Assembly: GCA_029532625.1 (NCBI GenBank)
Contig: JARFXM010000004.1
Span: 3,162,001-3,226,000, forward strand
Direction: 5' to 3'
DNA from: Lomentospora prolificans
Taxonomy: Eukaryota; Ascomycota; Sordariomycetes; Microascales; Microascaceae
Length of the DNA stretch: 64,000 bases
A program made the translations under genes and the position numbers. The notes under the pieces were generated by a model. The model did no database searches. It was given only the letters and a program-made list of their open reading frames with translations, and was not told the origin of the DNA. This document shows, in pieces, positions 11,489 to 23,691 of this stretch. Position 1 is the stretch's first letter. The number at the start of each line of letters is the position of its first letter.

Positions 11489-14400
11489 CGGGCTGAGAAC
11501 AGACCTACGCGATGTGTATTATATATCGTGGCAAAACAAGTCCCGAGTTTCCAATCCGTTGGAGCTGAGCGTGATGAAAACGGGTTCACGAGGAGCACGT
11601 CAAGGCGTGAATGGACGCTTTCCAAGAAATAGAAGGGTAATGGATAGTCTCTTTAAATCAGTGATCAATCGGCTCAAAGTATAGACCGCTGGCGAGGAAA
11701 ATATCGCTGTTGTTCCCAAACGATAAACCTTGACTGGACGATCGCCCCACAGTGTGGTGTAAGACGAGTTCTAAGAAAAGCGTGCTTGCGAGGTCGACGG
11801 AAGAAAAGAAAAAGAAAAATGAGAGAGCGCAGGAAGCGTCGCCTAGGCTGAAGGGAAAGACTGAAGCTCTAAAAGGAGTACTTAACACTTGCGTAGTTTT
11901 CTTTCCAAAAGTTGCCTCAGTACGAAAATCCGGGGGAAGCCACTTGCTAGTTTGCTTGACGAGGGAAAATGGGTGTATTATACCCTAAATTCGAGTGGGT
12001 TGCTTACTCGGGGATGGCCTTGGTTCTTGGGCTGGTGGTGTGGCTCTTCTGACCCCGATAATCTAAGTGAACTGTGAACTAACCCGGCTCGGACTTGGGG
12101 CCGGGAAACACACCCGAGTCAAAAGCTCTCACGCCAGCACCGACAATTTATAAGCCTGGCGGCGACAGGGAATTTGAGGATGTTGGAGGAACACGGCCTT
12201 CATGGACAGGGTTCTCTTAATTTTCGCCTTTCCTCCCAACCAAGCGCTGGCTGGAAAAAGGCTCAAGTCTAGACAGGGTAGGCAGTAAGTGGCTTAAGGT
12301 ACTGGGTTTTGAGAAAGGAGCTGATGCAGGTGGGCGGATGGGCTTTGTACAGTACCAGTTGTGAGATTGGGCTTGGTCTCTCTCACGAGGCCTGTTTCCT
12401 CTTCCGAATCTGGAAGCAGTTGCAGAGAGAGACGTTTGTCGGGAAAAACGGACAAGACAGGCCACAGCCACCCTAGTCTATCAATAGGAACCAGGGGAAT
12501 GGGTTTGGATCCTCGAGTGAAACCGGCCCAATCAGGGACTAACCTTCGGTCAAGAAGGTTATTATTTTGTGGGCTGGGAGGCAAATATAATCCGCCTTAG
12601 GGGAAGCAAGGATGATGAGTGGGGAAAGAGCACGAGTATCAACGACGGCGAACATGGGGCGGCGAAGCTAAAGAACCCGAGGATGAGAGAGCAGGGAGGA
12701 GATCGAGTGATGGGGCCCAGACTAAGACGAGAGAAACTGAGACAAGAGTTGTGCAGCACGAGAAGGGCCAGAGGAGCTGGCTTAGTAGTGCGAGTAAGCT
12801 CTAAAGGAAAAGCCGGGACGGAAGGGGAGCTGTCGTGGGTTTGCGCTAAGCAAATCGAGCGTTAAAGGGTGGGCTGGTATAAGAGCATGGCCCCAATATA
12901 ATAAAGTGGATTCATGTTCGGAATTTATTTTTTTCCTCTTTCTTAGACAAGTCGCATGTGTGAGATGGGATATATGCGACGGGGTCGCGTGAATCAACCT
13001 AGCAACCGTACGAAAGCGGCTAGAGTACAGCGCCGAAAATGAAAGGTCCTGCTCGATACATCACTTCTCGTACCCGGGGAGTCATGGGCCCGGACTGGAC
13101 CGCTCCTCTATATCGTGAAGCCCGGAGTAGAGATCCATGGATCCATTCTCGAATCAGCGCATAGACACAGACAATCAAAAGGGAATGGTCAGGTCAAGTG
13201 TTGACCAGGGAGAGGGCAAGGCAGAGACTAGATGCTAAGAAATTGGAGAAGGGTGACTTAACTTTGTCACTTTGCAACAGGAGCCTTGGCGGGCCTTGGG
13301 CGGGCCTCGGGCGTGAATTGGTACACTACATACTCTCTCGATCTTCTCTAAGAATCCGATGTATACTGTCCATCAAGGCACTAGCCTCCGCATTGGCCGA
13401 GGCGGGCTAGCGCAAAGTGTGGGATTAAAATGACGGGAGGGAGTGGTCAACGTTGCGAGAGGTGGGATCAATATGTGATGGTATGAGCGAAATGGGGATA
13501 GAATCACGGCGACAATTAGCCCAATGTAGCTCCTCAGAGTGGAATTTTTGGGGGAGGGGAGAGGGTGAAGGGACCAATTGCTGGCAATGCATTGGAGGGG
13601 CTACAAAACACTGGATTTGTTCTGGCGTGGGCATGGGAGCGTACAAGTTAGCAAGGGACATGGTAGTGGCTGCGGCGGATCATCGGTGCATCAATATTCG
13701 CCGTCTCACCCTTGGTCGCCTTGAAGGGACGGAAGAGGGAATATAGCTGCGAAGAAAAAACTTTTCCGCTCCATTTTGCCCTTTCCAAGCTTGCTGTTGG
13801 ATGGGCCAACGACTCTTTCTGTACAGGTACGAAGTGGAGGCGACACAGGGCATCGTCAGCTTTGACAATACGCCGGACGGGGTTGCTCGGAGCCGCGATT
13901 GGCCCAAGTTTCAGAGAGACGATGGTGGTGGAAGGTTCCTCCTATTGACGGCTTCGTGGCTCCATGCCGCCTGCTGTGGGTATTACGGCTTGGGAGGTCC
14001 AACCCTCAGTCGACGATAGCTGCAACGTCAAGTCGTGTGTCATAGGCTGCTGTCTGCTAACACTGGGTCGCCGTTGCAGGAGTTCCTGCCTACGTGAGAC
14101 GTTAGGCTGGTCTGAAATTCTCCACCTTACTTCTGCCTTGAGGAGGAGAGCAATGCCCGATGCAGGAGCTCGATGGCACCAAGATAGCCAAGAATGCGGA
14201 AGAACAAAGGCTCTTGAGGCTTTGGCTCGCGCGCTTCCCTCGGGCAATTTAGCTACGGAGAGATCGATTTGAATTCCCGTCCGATCGAGTGTTTAGGACG
14301 AGCGGAAATGCACGCAAAGGCCACCGGCCGTACCATCCGACACATGTCATGACCGAAGATTGAGGAAAAGTGCGATGGTGATCAGGGATAACTCTTCGTC

Positions 14401-17400
14401 GCGGGAGGAGTAGTGGAGCAAGTCACGCGCCCGTATCTATGATTCGAGGTCTCCAGAGGTTTCGAAGCGGTTTGTGCCTCGGTCGTGGCTTCATGCTCAA
14501 AATCTCGAGCTGCTCACGTCTCCATCGAGCCTTGGCCCTCGCTTCCTCTGAGAATTGAAATTTCCTCTTGAGGCAGTTCCTGATAGCGATATCCTCATCG
14601 CTAGGCATAACTGTGTCCCTGGTGTGCATTCAAATGGACGAGCGAGTGAAGAGCCCCTCGTTACAAGTTGCGTGCTAAAGTGCAATCGTAAAGTGCAATC
14701 GACCACGAGAGGGGTTCTTTTTCCCGAGTCGGAACCTGCAGGTCGATGCAAAGAAGTTGGCAAGTGAGGAAGCAGGAAGGTAGAGTCGGGGTTCCGCGTC
14801 TGTCCATCCATCGATGTGACCTCCATTGTGACTGCCCAAGCTAAATACACCTCTCCAATACCACGGGCTTAGGGCATCATAAACGAGATGATCATGCATG
14901 GCCCGAGATCAACAAGACTGAAATACATCGTCTGTACGTTTTCTATATGAACACAGGGTGCAACTACCGGGCCCAAAAACCTGGACACCACATCGACATG
15001 GGCGAAACCGCGGCAAGGATTCGTTTATAGCTCTTGATGTACTGTACGAAGCAGCGCGTGAACTCTCCTACGCAAGTGTGGATAGCACCGGAGGGCTGTC
15101 GAGGAGAAAAAGAACTCAAAGTAACAATACGAAGTAGGAGTTGGGGTTTGGTGGAGTGTCACTGAGATTGCTCGGTATGAGACAAGAGGATAGCGTCGGC
15201 GTGGCCGTTTGTATAGTACAAGCGGTAATATAATTTCGCGATTTATCCCCTCACCAAAGCGACCCTGACCCTCCCCCGTCGATTAAGCACTCTCTGGACC
15301 AGCTGCTGGAAGGTGCACTCATCGCGCTCAACGTGCTTCTTGAGTTGATACTCTGGAAGAGCAACATCAGTTGATCGACGCAGATCAGTGTCAGTAGAGG
15401 CCCCCGTGCAGTGGATCATGAGGAGGGCCAGCCGGTCTGTCCCTGTCAACTCCGGAGAATACCCGAGCCCTAAGTCTGAGCCCAACCAACCAGCTGGCCA
15501 CCCCACAACACCAGCAAGTACCAGCGCCTGCGGCCTCATCGAAACCCTCCGAGCTGCAGAGCCAGCGACCTTTGTTTTACCGCCTGTGGTGTTACTGCGA
15601 CAGGCCAGATTCGCTGGTGTACCAGAGCCACACTCAATCCATGGATAAATGCACGTCACTCCTCGCTCCCGCAGACCTTAAATCCAGTCTCCTGTTCAAG
15701 GTCCCTGGTGTCCTGCCATTGATCTTGATCCTTTCCACAGGGATATACGAAGTACCTGGGTTCTATTTTATAATCACGACCAGACCCAAGTTCCAAAACA
15801 ACACACACACACACACACAAAGTAAATGTTGGTCCAGATCCTATGACGACCACTTACATATCTAGACCCAAATATAGCCGTAATCTGTGACTCTTTCAAA
15901 CTATCTGCCTGCGCTGTACAGTCCTACCACTCCGAGGTTTCTAGTTCCCTCCTACGAAATATAGCACCTTGTCACCGACTTTTCAGACCGATTCCCGCCG
16001 CCGCTTCTTTCAGTCGGGTGCTCCCCAACCCTACCCCAGACTTTCATCCATGGCCCTGGGGGTACACTGTTTGTGTAGGTGTCACTCTACAAGCCTGAAG
16101 CCGTCACGAGGCCGAACCAGAGCGATTGTTCTGTGCTCGTACTTGTCGAGATGCATGCACCCCGTACCCTACTAGCGGCCCTTCTCCACACCTCGCTGGC
16201 TTCTCTAGTGCTGAGATGGGCGACATAAGCGAAACCATTGACGGCAGCAGGCTCGTCAAGGTGCGAATGGAGCCCAATCATACCACGGCAGAAGTTGAAC
16301 CTTGGCGCTTTTGTCCACCAGCCAGTCCTTTCTGCTCGCACTGCCCTCCTGTGGCCACGGGTGTTTCTGGAACCGAGAAGCCGCTTTTCCACGCGCCGGG
16401 AGCTGGTCTCATGGGGAATCTATTACGCGATGAATCTTTAAACGTTTGCTCAAACTTTCCCTCCAGGACAGCCTCCCAGGACGGCCTCCCGGTTCCCTCC
16501 GCGCTGTATGTCTCAGTGTTCCCTTCGTAGAGTATTGGCGTGCGAATTACATCTCAAGAGCCTGTGTGCATTGGCACGCAGGCTCCCGTACGCGAACTGG
16601 AGACACCGTCTCTAACCCGTAGCAAGGGTAGTCATGCTTAGATGTCATTGTCGATACCGGCACCTTCGCTTTCCCGTTCCAGGCAGGTCCCCACGAGACC
16701 ACCGGCAGCGCTGGCGCGTCTCTTCTCCGTATGGCTTGTTCCATCCGCATAGCGTCGCCCGCCTCAACCCCTCAGCAAATGTGCCTAACCGATTCATAGG
16801 GTTAGACTCCCCGCAGCTGAGGTGAGACGACATGACGTGGTCGTCCGAGCAGGTTGATCCACCCTCTCGTCACTTTCCCCTCGCCGCTTATAGATGTGAT
16901 TATGAATCATGTTGCTTTGTTCGGCTATCGATGCCTCCTTGAACCTTCTGCGGCCCTATGCGGGTCATTGAGTATCTCCAACAGGTTCAAGGTGCATCAA
17001 AAGCTATGGCAAAGTAGGATAGGGCTCCAGAGCCGAATGATGAAACAGTACAAAGCCCGAGCTGATCGGCCGCTGCACCTGATTGCTCTCTGGGCGTGGA
17101 TTGTGTTGGATGGTTGACCTTATATGACGATCTGCGCTGCTTTCTACAGTCTTTCAACATCAATTGCTGCACAACAGACCAATCGACCTCAGGTATTTAC
17201 TAAACCCGTGTTCCGACTCGTCCTCGTCCCTGATGCTGGTCATTGGCACGAGTATGCGGATATGCCCGGGAGCAATTAACAAGACAAAGAGGGAGGTCTG
17301 TACAACGAAAAGCAAGTTGACTGGGAACCACCCTCGGAGAGCCACCGTCGTAATTTTCCTCGTCATTGGTGCAAATGGGATGGAACTGCCCATTCACCAT

Positions 17401-19321
17401 CCACTATTAGCACCAATTGATCGATCAATAGCCTGGCTGGCCAGTCGTGGAGCACCACACCGAAGGACGCTACCGTTTCGCCGTTATTGTCCATTTTCCC
17501 CCGAGTTTACCAAGGTACCAAGAGACCGTACGCTAATGTAGCGTCCGATTCGGATTCCCACTAATATCTGCCTTACAACCGATCCCCGACCTGCTTGTAT
17601 CGGTGTCGGTGAACCAGTCGGTAAGCTATTGGGGCTCCACCCTGCCGAGAGAGCCCTCTTGCCTTCCTCCTCTACCAGCACCCTTGACAGGGTGTGCCTG
17701 AAGATATGGCCAGCCAGCGCAGATTTGGCTGAGAACATTGTCAGCTAATGTTGACTTTTATGACCAGAGCACGTCCTTGTGAAACCGCCACCTTTTGCCC
17801 AGAACCACGGGGGCGTTACAGCCCAGCCTGGCTAGCGATGATCCTCTCCAACGCCACCACAGGCATGCCCCTGCACCGTAATATCCCTCACTCGCCCGAC
17901 TCTCCAGTGGCCGATTATTCGCAGCTGTCCAGCTTCCATTATTCCATCCAGACGGGTGAAAAGGCGGAAAAAAAGTTCTCATTTGAGGCCTTGTACACTC
18001 CTCTGAATTATACACAACAACCCCCACCCTCGGTCGACCCTTATCCGGAGGAACGATGATCCTTGCAAGGGGTGACGTCCAGCCCCTCGAGGGATGTTGT
18101 GTCCACCACCACGATCAATTACATGACCCGGTTCCATTTGATGCGAAAGACTTCCCCAGACTATACCGCGAATGTATCTGCGCTGACTTCGATGGCAATA
18201 CACTTGCGTATCCGGTGACCCACCCCTCTTGCGAGGGGAACAACCGGGGATTTTTTATATAACGCTCACTAATAGAATAGCCCAAAGGGCGGCCCTGCAT
18301 CTCTGTGGCTCACTCCGGACCAGGATCTCGACACCCTCGCCTCAAGAAAGGAGTCACCGCCAGAACGGGACGGGGTAAGAGTGGCTACTGTCTGTCACCG
18401 CCGCAGTGCGAAGTCAGGATCCTAGTCGAAGAAAAAAGGGTTCCATTTGTCGCGGCGTGCCCGATCGAGTCAATATTTTAGTGTATTTGCCTTTCTGAAG
18501 CTTCGGCTCCTGGACTTGGTCTATGCTTGGCTAATAATAGATGGAAAGCTTGCCCTGGCAAATCTGTGGTGGAGAGCCCCTGCCTTAGCAACAATGTTTC
18601 TCAAGGTTCTGTTCTGTGTACTATTCGCGGTGGGCGACATCTTCAGTTGGCATTACTACTACTTTCCATCTGCAAACACTCGTCCGAGGATTCCCAGATG
18701 AAGCGCCCGGTGCGGGCACTTTACCTTTGTGACAATAGGTCCTCAACCTTGACTTGCATGGACTCGATGTCACCGTTCCCCCACGTCCACTTCCCGGGCA
18801 AGAGTCGTGGCTGCCTTCTCAAAGTAATGACCCGCGCAATCAGCTCATGGTTACTGCAATTTCAACCCCGATCCTTTTACGCTAGCTTACAAGGGAGACG
18901 AATCACGACACGCTGCATGGGCGTCGCAAGAGGGTAAGTTTGCGGTCACCCGGGGTATGGGGAGTTTTGAAGTGGGTGATCGGCTTAAGCAGGGGATAAC
19001 AGGCCGACGTCTGGTTGATTCTGTGGATGTTGGTGAGATGATACTGCACTCAGCGGATCACGAATTCCACCACACTGTGACTGCACTTATCACACAAGAC
19101 GAGAAATAAAGCTTCAAGTCACTCAATGTTTCGAAGAGTCAATTGCGTCTCTGGCGCAGAGACCTCGCCTTTTCTGGCATCTCTATATTACGCACGGAGC
19201 GCTGGTCTTTTTTGACTCTAACGATATCAAACAGGCAACCAGAAACGCCATTTTTTATGCTCATTCAATTCCGTGGCCCGCGTAAAGAGACTAATACCCC
19301 ATTACCTATAGACTTTTTTGT
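11489..19321. other. 7.8-kb region with no supportable gene
   Basis: I scanned both strands. Open frames are short (up to about 138 codons), many use non-ATG starts, none carries a recognisable domain, and none extends across a phase-consistent intron into conserved sequence. The region includes the DLD1 upstream sequence, a G/A-rich tract at about 12,550-12,850 (pyrimidine-rich on the minus strand), an AC microsatellite near 15,800, and the 3' flank of RPS4. Base composition is not visibly different from the flanks, and I see no terminal repeats or transposase remnants. It may be regulatory DNA or a source of long non-coding RNA; this is inference only. Confidence 0.6.
15799..15819. repeat. 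AC dinucleotide microsatellite
   Basis: About ten consecutive CA units in the large non-coding region, with no gene nearby. A simple-sequence repeat of the kind used as a length-polymorphic marker. No function is implied. Confidence 0.9.
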
Positions 19322-20442
19322 TTAGTGAGCAGCAGCGTGGGCTCGGCGGCGGTCACGCTCCTCGGCAATGGTAAGCTTGACACCCTTGCCCTTGGGGAGG
19401 GAGATCCAGGGCTTCTCGCTACCGATGACGAAAACGTTGCTCTCACGGGTAGCGAATGAGTTGTCAATCGCGTCCTTGAGGTGGACAATGTTGAAGCCTC
19501 CATCGTGGCGCTCACGGTGGGTAATGACACCAACACGGCCCATGTTACGACCACCGGTAATCATGGCAAGGGCACCAGTGTCGAACTTGACAAAGTCCTG
19601 AATCTTGCCAGTGGCGAGGTCGATCTTGACGGTGTCGTTGACCTTGATAAGAGGGTCGGGGAAACGGATACTGTGACGCAACTAAATGTTAGCATCTGGG
19701 GGGTTCGAAGGAGATACATACAGCCGTCAAATAAGCTCCAATCTGTATTTTCGTCGGGTGACTTGAATCGACCAAAGCTTGATCCAACGGCTGAATGATG
19801 TCTGACAGAACTCACGTCCTAGCATCGTGCGTGACCAAGAATGGGATTCCACCACGACCAAGCTGAACTCGCTTGACCTTGGCGAGCTTGTACTCGGCCT
19901 CCTCGGCCTGAATACGGTGGACAGCGAAGCGGCCCTTGGTATCGTAGATGAGACGGAAGTTCTCGCCGGTCTTGTCGATGGTGATGACGTCCATGAAACC
20001 GGTGGGGTAGGTAATGTCGGTTCGGACCTTGTGGTCGACCTTGATGAGACGCTGCATCATGATGGCCTTGGTCTCACGGCTAAACGAGACTGGTTAGCAA
20101 ATCGTCTCGTGCGTGTCAAAGAGGGTACGAATTAAACGCACTAGTTGAGGGCATATCGCAATCGGTTTCGGACGAAAACGATGAGAGGGAGACACTCGCG
20201 AGCCTTGTGAGGACCAGCGCTGGCCTTGGGAGCGTAGGTTCCGCCGAGCTTGTCGAGCATCCAAGCGCTGGGAGCGCTCAGTCTCTTCTGGTGCTTCTTG
20301 CTACGAGTGTGTCAGTTCTGGTCTCCAAGATCGCCATTGAAACACTGCTCGCTGGCATAGAACGAGAGTCAATGCCGACGATAGTGATATTCAACGAAAT
20401 GGATAGTAATGGGACCGTTTTAACTTACATTCCGCGGGCCAT
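19322..20442 (-). CDS. RPS4: 40S ribosomal protein S4 (eS4)
   Basis: Four exons: 20442-20429, 20300-20142, 20079-19816, 19670-19322. Phases agree, and the product is 261 residues, the same length as yeast Rps4. The first exon is only 14 nt (MARG plus two bases), typical of ribosomal protein genes. The sequence runs MARGIKKHQKRLSAPSAWMLDKLGGTYAPK..., an S4-like RNA-binding region (LIVFVRNRLRYALNYRETKAIMMQRLIKVD), the central eS4 domain (GFMDVITIDKTGENFRLIYDTKGRFAVHRI) and a KOW segment (GGRNMGRVGVITHRERHDG). It is a core component of the small ribosomal subunit. Intron 3 holds two candidate acceptors (see findings). A perfect palindrome containing CACGTG lies about 120 nt upstream of the ATG. 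Confidence 0.97.
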
Positions 20443-20560
20443 TTTGACTGTTGGGCGTTGGTGATGAGGTTAGTAGAGCTGAAATTGTGTGGTTGAATTG
20501 ATCTTCCAAGTTATTTTTTTTTGTGTGGTATCTCTTGCCGGTGGGGTTTCTGAACTTGAA

Positions 20561-20572
20561 TCTCACGTGAGA
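20561..20572. promoter_or_regulatory. CACGTG palindrome in the RPS4 promoter
   Basis: TCTCACGTGAGA is a perfect 12-bp palindrome about 120 bp 5' of the RPS4 start codon, in the 0.4-kb spacer before the neighbouring Myb gene. CACGTG is the core site of bHLH factors such as Cbf1. In Candida albicans, Cbf1 and Tbf1 are known to act at ribosomal protein promoters. Use of this site here is inferred. Confidence 0.5.
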
Positions 20573-20864
20573 AGGAAATTTCGGAGACTGGAGTGTGGCA
20601 TGTGTGGGTCCACTTTAAGGCGTTCTGACTAAGCAGTTCTCTCCCTGAGCTGAGAGCAGCTCGTTGAAGAACTGCGACAATAAATTGCACGAAATAATGA
20701 GAGTAAACGGGACAAGTAAATTTCATATCGTATCAGCTATCAAGTGTCTCCTTATTGTCGGTTCATACGTAGCGGGACGGATGCAAAGATATTTTTAGTC
20801 CCGAAGAAGCCCCCCTGCGTGTGAGCGATCCCTTCTTGACACAAAGGCGTTCAACTTGGAGTTG

Positions 20865-22520
20865 CTATTCGTGAGCCAGGCTCCCCCCCATCACTGGCGA
20901 TGACGAGCGCGACGGCACTCCGGCACGCGCATGCTTCCCGCTTGGCCGTGCATCCGAAGGATTGTCCACAAGGAAACGCGAAATGTCCATCTCGCCGATA
21001 TTAGCCACAGAGGGCGGCACGGTTATCAATTCAGGGAGCTCAGCGCCCTGGTTGGGGCTAACCCATTTCAAAGTCTCGTCGTGTGAGTTGGGACGATTCA
21101 GTTGAGTGTCTACAGGGCCTGAAGTAGCTTTCGTCAAGGAATTTTCTATCGTCATGTTTACCGAAGGTTCGAGCAGTTCGCTACCAGGGTTTGAATCCTT
21201 CACTTGGAACAATCCCTTTTCGATTCGCTGGTAGACACTAGGGTATTTGTTACGCACTCTGTCTCGTAAATCAGTCGGCTGGCGGCTAGATAAACTGAAC
21301 TGAGGGTCCCGTTGAATTTTTGTCCATGCCGGCCCATAGATGTCCAGGCCTTCGAGGATCTCTTTATCATCTTTTTCCGTAAAAGGCCGCCGTTCCCTTC
21401 GGTGAGAACGTTTGAAAGGGCCGTGGATTCCCAACTCGGCCAGATCCTCTAACTTCTTGCGGTGTGCCCGACTTTTCTTTTGTTTTGGTGTAATATCACC
21501 AGTCAAGTCTGCCGACGGTTGTTGAGGATCTTCCTCCTCGGAATTGATCAATATGTTCTCGGAAAGAAGACCAGACTTTGCCTTGGGTTTGGCAGGATGC
21601 GAAAATCCGGATTTGGGAGAAGAGGATGACTTCTCGGCTCCCTTGAGCCTGGTGGGAAGGTTTGTACGTAGCTCATCGGGGCAGCAGGTCCGAAACCGAT
21701 CTTTCAAATCACCAGCAGTACGGTCATTGAAATTGAAATCGGGGTCTTCTAAGATGGTCGTCCACTTGCCAACGCCATAGCGATTAACGCCAAGTAAAAG
21801 ATCCTTGGTCTCAGTTTCCGTCCATTTCCGGCGGGGTTTGGCCGATCGCCTCCTTGTCTTCACGCCTGACGGTTTACCTGGTTCGCGGAGTGACCCGCTT
21901 GGATTGCGATCCTCATTGACGTTGGTGAATTCTCGTAAGAGGTTGAGTTGGTTCATATCATGGCTATTGAATGAACTCGACGCAATACGTGGAAACAATG
22001 CCGCATCTGGTGGTGGCTCGAGCAACCCATTGATAATGGGAGGCATAACCTGTTGTTGGGTGGCCTTTTGTTTCTTCACAGGTTGAGGCAATTGAACAAA
22101 GTCATCCTTGACCGTGATTGCTCGATGCCTCTTCTTCGTGGCAGATTCATCGGATGTTTCCACTCCATCTCCAAGGATTTTACTCAAGTGGCCGGATGAG
22201 TCCGCCACTGTGGTCTCACCGAGAAGTAAGCGCAGCGAATGGGATGCAGCACCAACCCCGATCCCTCGGTCTAAGGCGGTGTATCTCGAATCCGCCCTCC
22301 CACTTCGTATACCTGAGGTCTCATCAAGCAAGTACGGAGGAATCGGGGGGTTTGTAGAACTTTTGTCGGATTGAATACCAGCATCTGGCTCGAGAGGAGG
22401 GAGCCGGTCGCGGTGTTTGGTGCCACCCGATGACTGGAGAGGTGGCAAGTCCGTGGAAGGAAGATTGGGTGTTGTAGCGTCATTGAGGAGGTGAATTAGG
22501 CGAGGTTCTATCGTAGCCAT
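20865..22520 (-). CDS. Double Myb/telobox DNA-binding protein (Teb1/Tbf1-like)
   Basis: Uninterrupted 551-residue frame. The N-terminal 220 residues are Ser/Pro-rich and probably disordered. Myb/SANT repeat 1 lies at about 230-285 (RRKWTETETKDLLLGVNRYGVGKWTTIL...DRTAGDLKDRFR). Repeat 2 lies at about 377-427 (RRPFTEKDDKEILEGLDIYGPAWTKI...RQPTDLRDRVRNKYP). Both end in a DL[KR]DR telobox-type third helix (family consensus VDLKDKWRN), which in TRF/Tbf1/Teb1 proteins reads TTAGGG sequence. Two teloboxes in tandem resemble fission yeast Teb1. Expected role: sequence-specific nuclear binding at telomere-like repeats in promoters or subtelomeres. It is divergent from the DUF7704-like gene, and its 3' end faces the RPS4 promoter. 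Family is confident; orthology to Teb1 is inference. Confidence 0.8.
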   Translation of the reverse strand: MATIEPRLIHLLNDATTPNLPSTDLPPLQSSGGTKHRDRLPPLEPDAGIQSDKSSTNPPIPPYLLDETSGIRSGRADSRYTALDRGIGVGAASHSLRLLLGETTVADSSGHLSKILGDGVETSDESATKKRHRAITVKDDFVQLPQPVKKQKATQQQVMPPIINGLLEPPPDAALFPRIASSSFNSHDMNQLNLLREFTNVNEDRNPSGSLREPGKPSGVKTRRRSAKPRRKWTETETKDLLLGVNRYGVGKWTTILEDPDFNFNDRTAGDLKDRFRTCCPDELRTNLPTRLKGAEKSSSSPKSGFSHPAKPKAKSGLLSENILINSEEEDPQQPSADLTGDITPKQKKSRAHRKKLEDLAELGIHGPFKRSHRRERRPFTEKDDKEILEGLDIYGPAWTKIQRDPQFSLSSRQPTDLRDRVRNKYPSVYQRIEKGLFQVKDSNPGSELLEPSVNMTIENSLTKATSGPVDTQLNRPNSHDETLKWVSPNQGAELPELITVPPSVANIGEMDISRFLVDNPSDARPSGKHARAGVPSRSSSPVMGGSLAHE

Positions 22521-23072
22521 CGTGCTATCCGGGCATCAATACAGCAATCTCCTTCGTTCTCTTTGAGGAAAGGCCCATAGTCTGAGGCCGGATAAGTTTG
22601 AGCAGCTTGATGAATTGATGGTGGGGTTCTATTGCGGGACAAACACCCATCAAGTTGGGAGAAAACGACATATATATGGATCGGAGAGAGAGAACGACGG
22701 GGGTTAAATAATAAAGAGACTCTTGAAATGATTCACAAGATACATGCGGAATAGCGAGGCGAGAAAGAGCATTGGCTTGAGGGTAGGTAATTGGTGACAA
22801 CGAAATCAATTGTCGGGAAGGGAGCTGCCACAAGAACTGATCACCTTGAACCCCGCCATGGTCTCCTGCTTCACGTGACTGACGCTACCCGGAGGCTCCT
22901 GGCCAGAGCTGTCGGCTCAATTAAGAGACAATAGAAATTGGAGCAGGTAGGATAGATTCGAGCGAAAACGCATCGGTTGCGGCAGAAAGGACCTAGGAGT
23001 AAAACCCTTGTCCTGGCTTTTTACTGACCACCTCCTCCCAGGCAACTGAGGCACACCTACATCAATAGCACG
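22521..23072. other. Divergent promoter, telobox gene / DUF7704-like gene
   Basis: About 0.55 kb shared by two genes pointing apart. It contains a CACGTGA element at 22,872-22,878. No coding frame is supported; the minus-strand frame at 22,525-22,833 reads as leader sequence. Confidence 0.5.
22872..22877. promoter_or_regulatory. CACGTG element in the divergent promoter
   Basis: CACGTG followed by A, 352 bp upstream of the telobox gene ATG and 195 bp upstream of the DUF7704-like ATG. A bHLH-type core. Function is not shown, but the same core recurs in the two neighbouring promoters. Confidence 0.35.
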
Positions 23073-23691
23073 ATGGCGTCGGCCCTTCCGCCTTTCCCGC
23101 GGGTCGTTTTCACCATCCTCGAACCCATCTCTTTGTAAGACGCTCGCAAGCTCCGGCGCCTGGCCCTCTCTTGCGTGACCCCTACTTGTACTAACTCTCC
23201 CGGCCAGGATTGGGGGTTTCCTTGGTGCTGTATACTCTCCGGATTGGTTCATTGCAGAGCAAATACCCAGTGCAGTCCAGGTGCCTGCCTCAGACAATAG
23301 CCGCCTCATTACGCTCCAGCTCGGCAATCTTTACTTGCTCCTTTGTATGGTAGGCGTAGGAGTGCTTTCGGCCACCACAGAGATCAAGGTGGTTCGAAAT
23401 TACCTCTGTGCGCTCTGGATAGCAGATATCGGACACATTGCCCTGACTTGGTATGCGCTGGGTAATGGCTACTTTATGGATGTGTCTAAGTGGAATGCGA
23501 TGACCTGGGGGAATATCGGGGCGACGGTACGTTTCCCGGCATGATTGCCAACCTTGGAACTTCTTGCACTATCTTAGCTGCTAACAACGCTAGGGAAACA
23601 GGCTTTTCTTTTTATGACCAGAACGGCATACTTCCTTGGAATTTTCGGCGCAGGCGAAGCGGGCTCGCCTTTGTCTAAAAAGCTTAATTGA
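23073..23691 (+). CDS. Small multi-pass membrane protein, DUF7704-like
   Basis: Three exons: 23073-23134, 23208-23526, 23602-23691. Phases agree, and the product is 156 residues. It begins MASALPPFPRVVFTILEPISLIGGFLGAVYSPDWFIAEQIP. Hydrophobic segments follow at about 15-30, 55-75 (LQLGNLYLLLCMVGVGVLSAT), 85-103 (NYLCALWIADIGHIALTWYAL) and about 122-142 (WGNIGATAFLFMTRTAYFLGIF). The order LQLANLYLL / KVVKAYLWALxxxDIGH / WNxMTWGNxGxTAFLFxxRxAYFLG is what I recognise as the fungal DUF7704 family, which has no known function. The last intron uses the AACAG acceptor; the earlier CTAG would shift the frame. Confidence 0.75.

Noticed and set aside
15243..15659. 138-codon minus-strand open frame in the large desert
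   Set aside because: No domain, no hydrophobic or structural pattern, and no splice-supported extension. It is the longest of many random frames in G/C-balanced DNA.
16790..16812. AGGGTTAG string suggesting an internal telomere repeat
   Set aside because: A single unit without tandem copies is expected by chance in 64 kb, and it is not near a promoter I can define.
18960..19020. GCAGGGGATAACAGG stretch reminiscent of large-subunit rRNA
   Set aside because: The similarity is limited to about 12 bases and the surrounding sequence does not match conserved rRNA segments.
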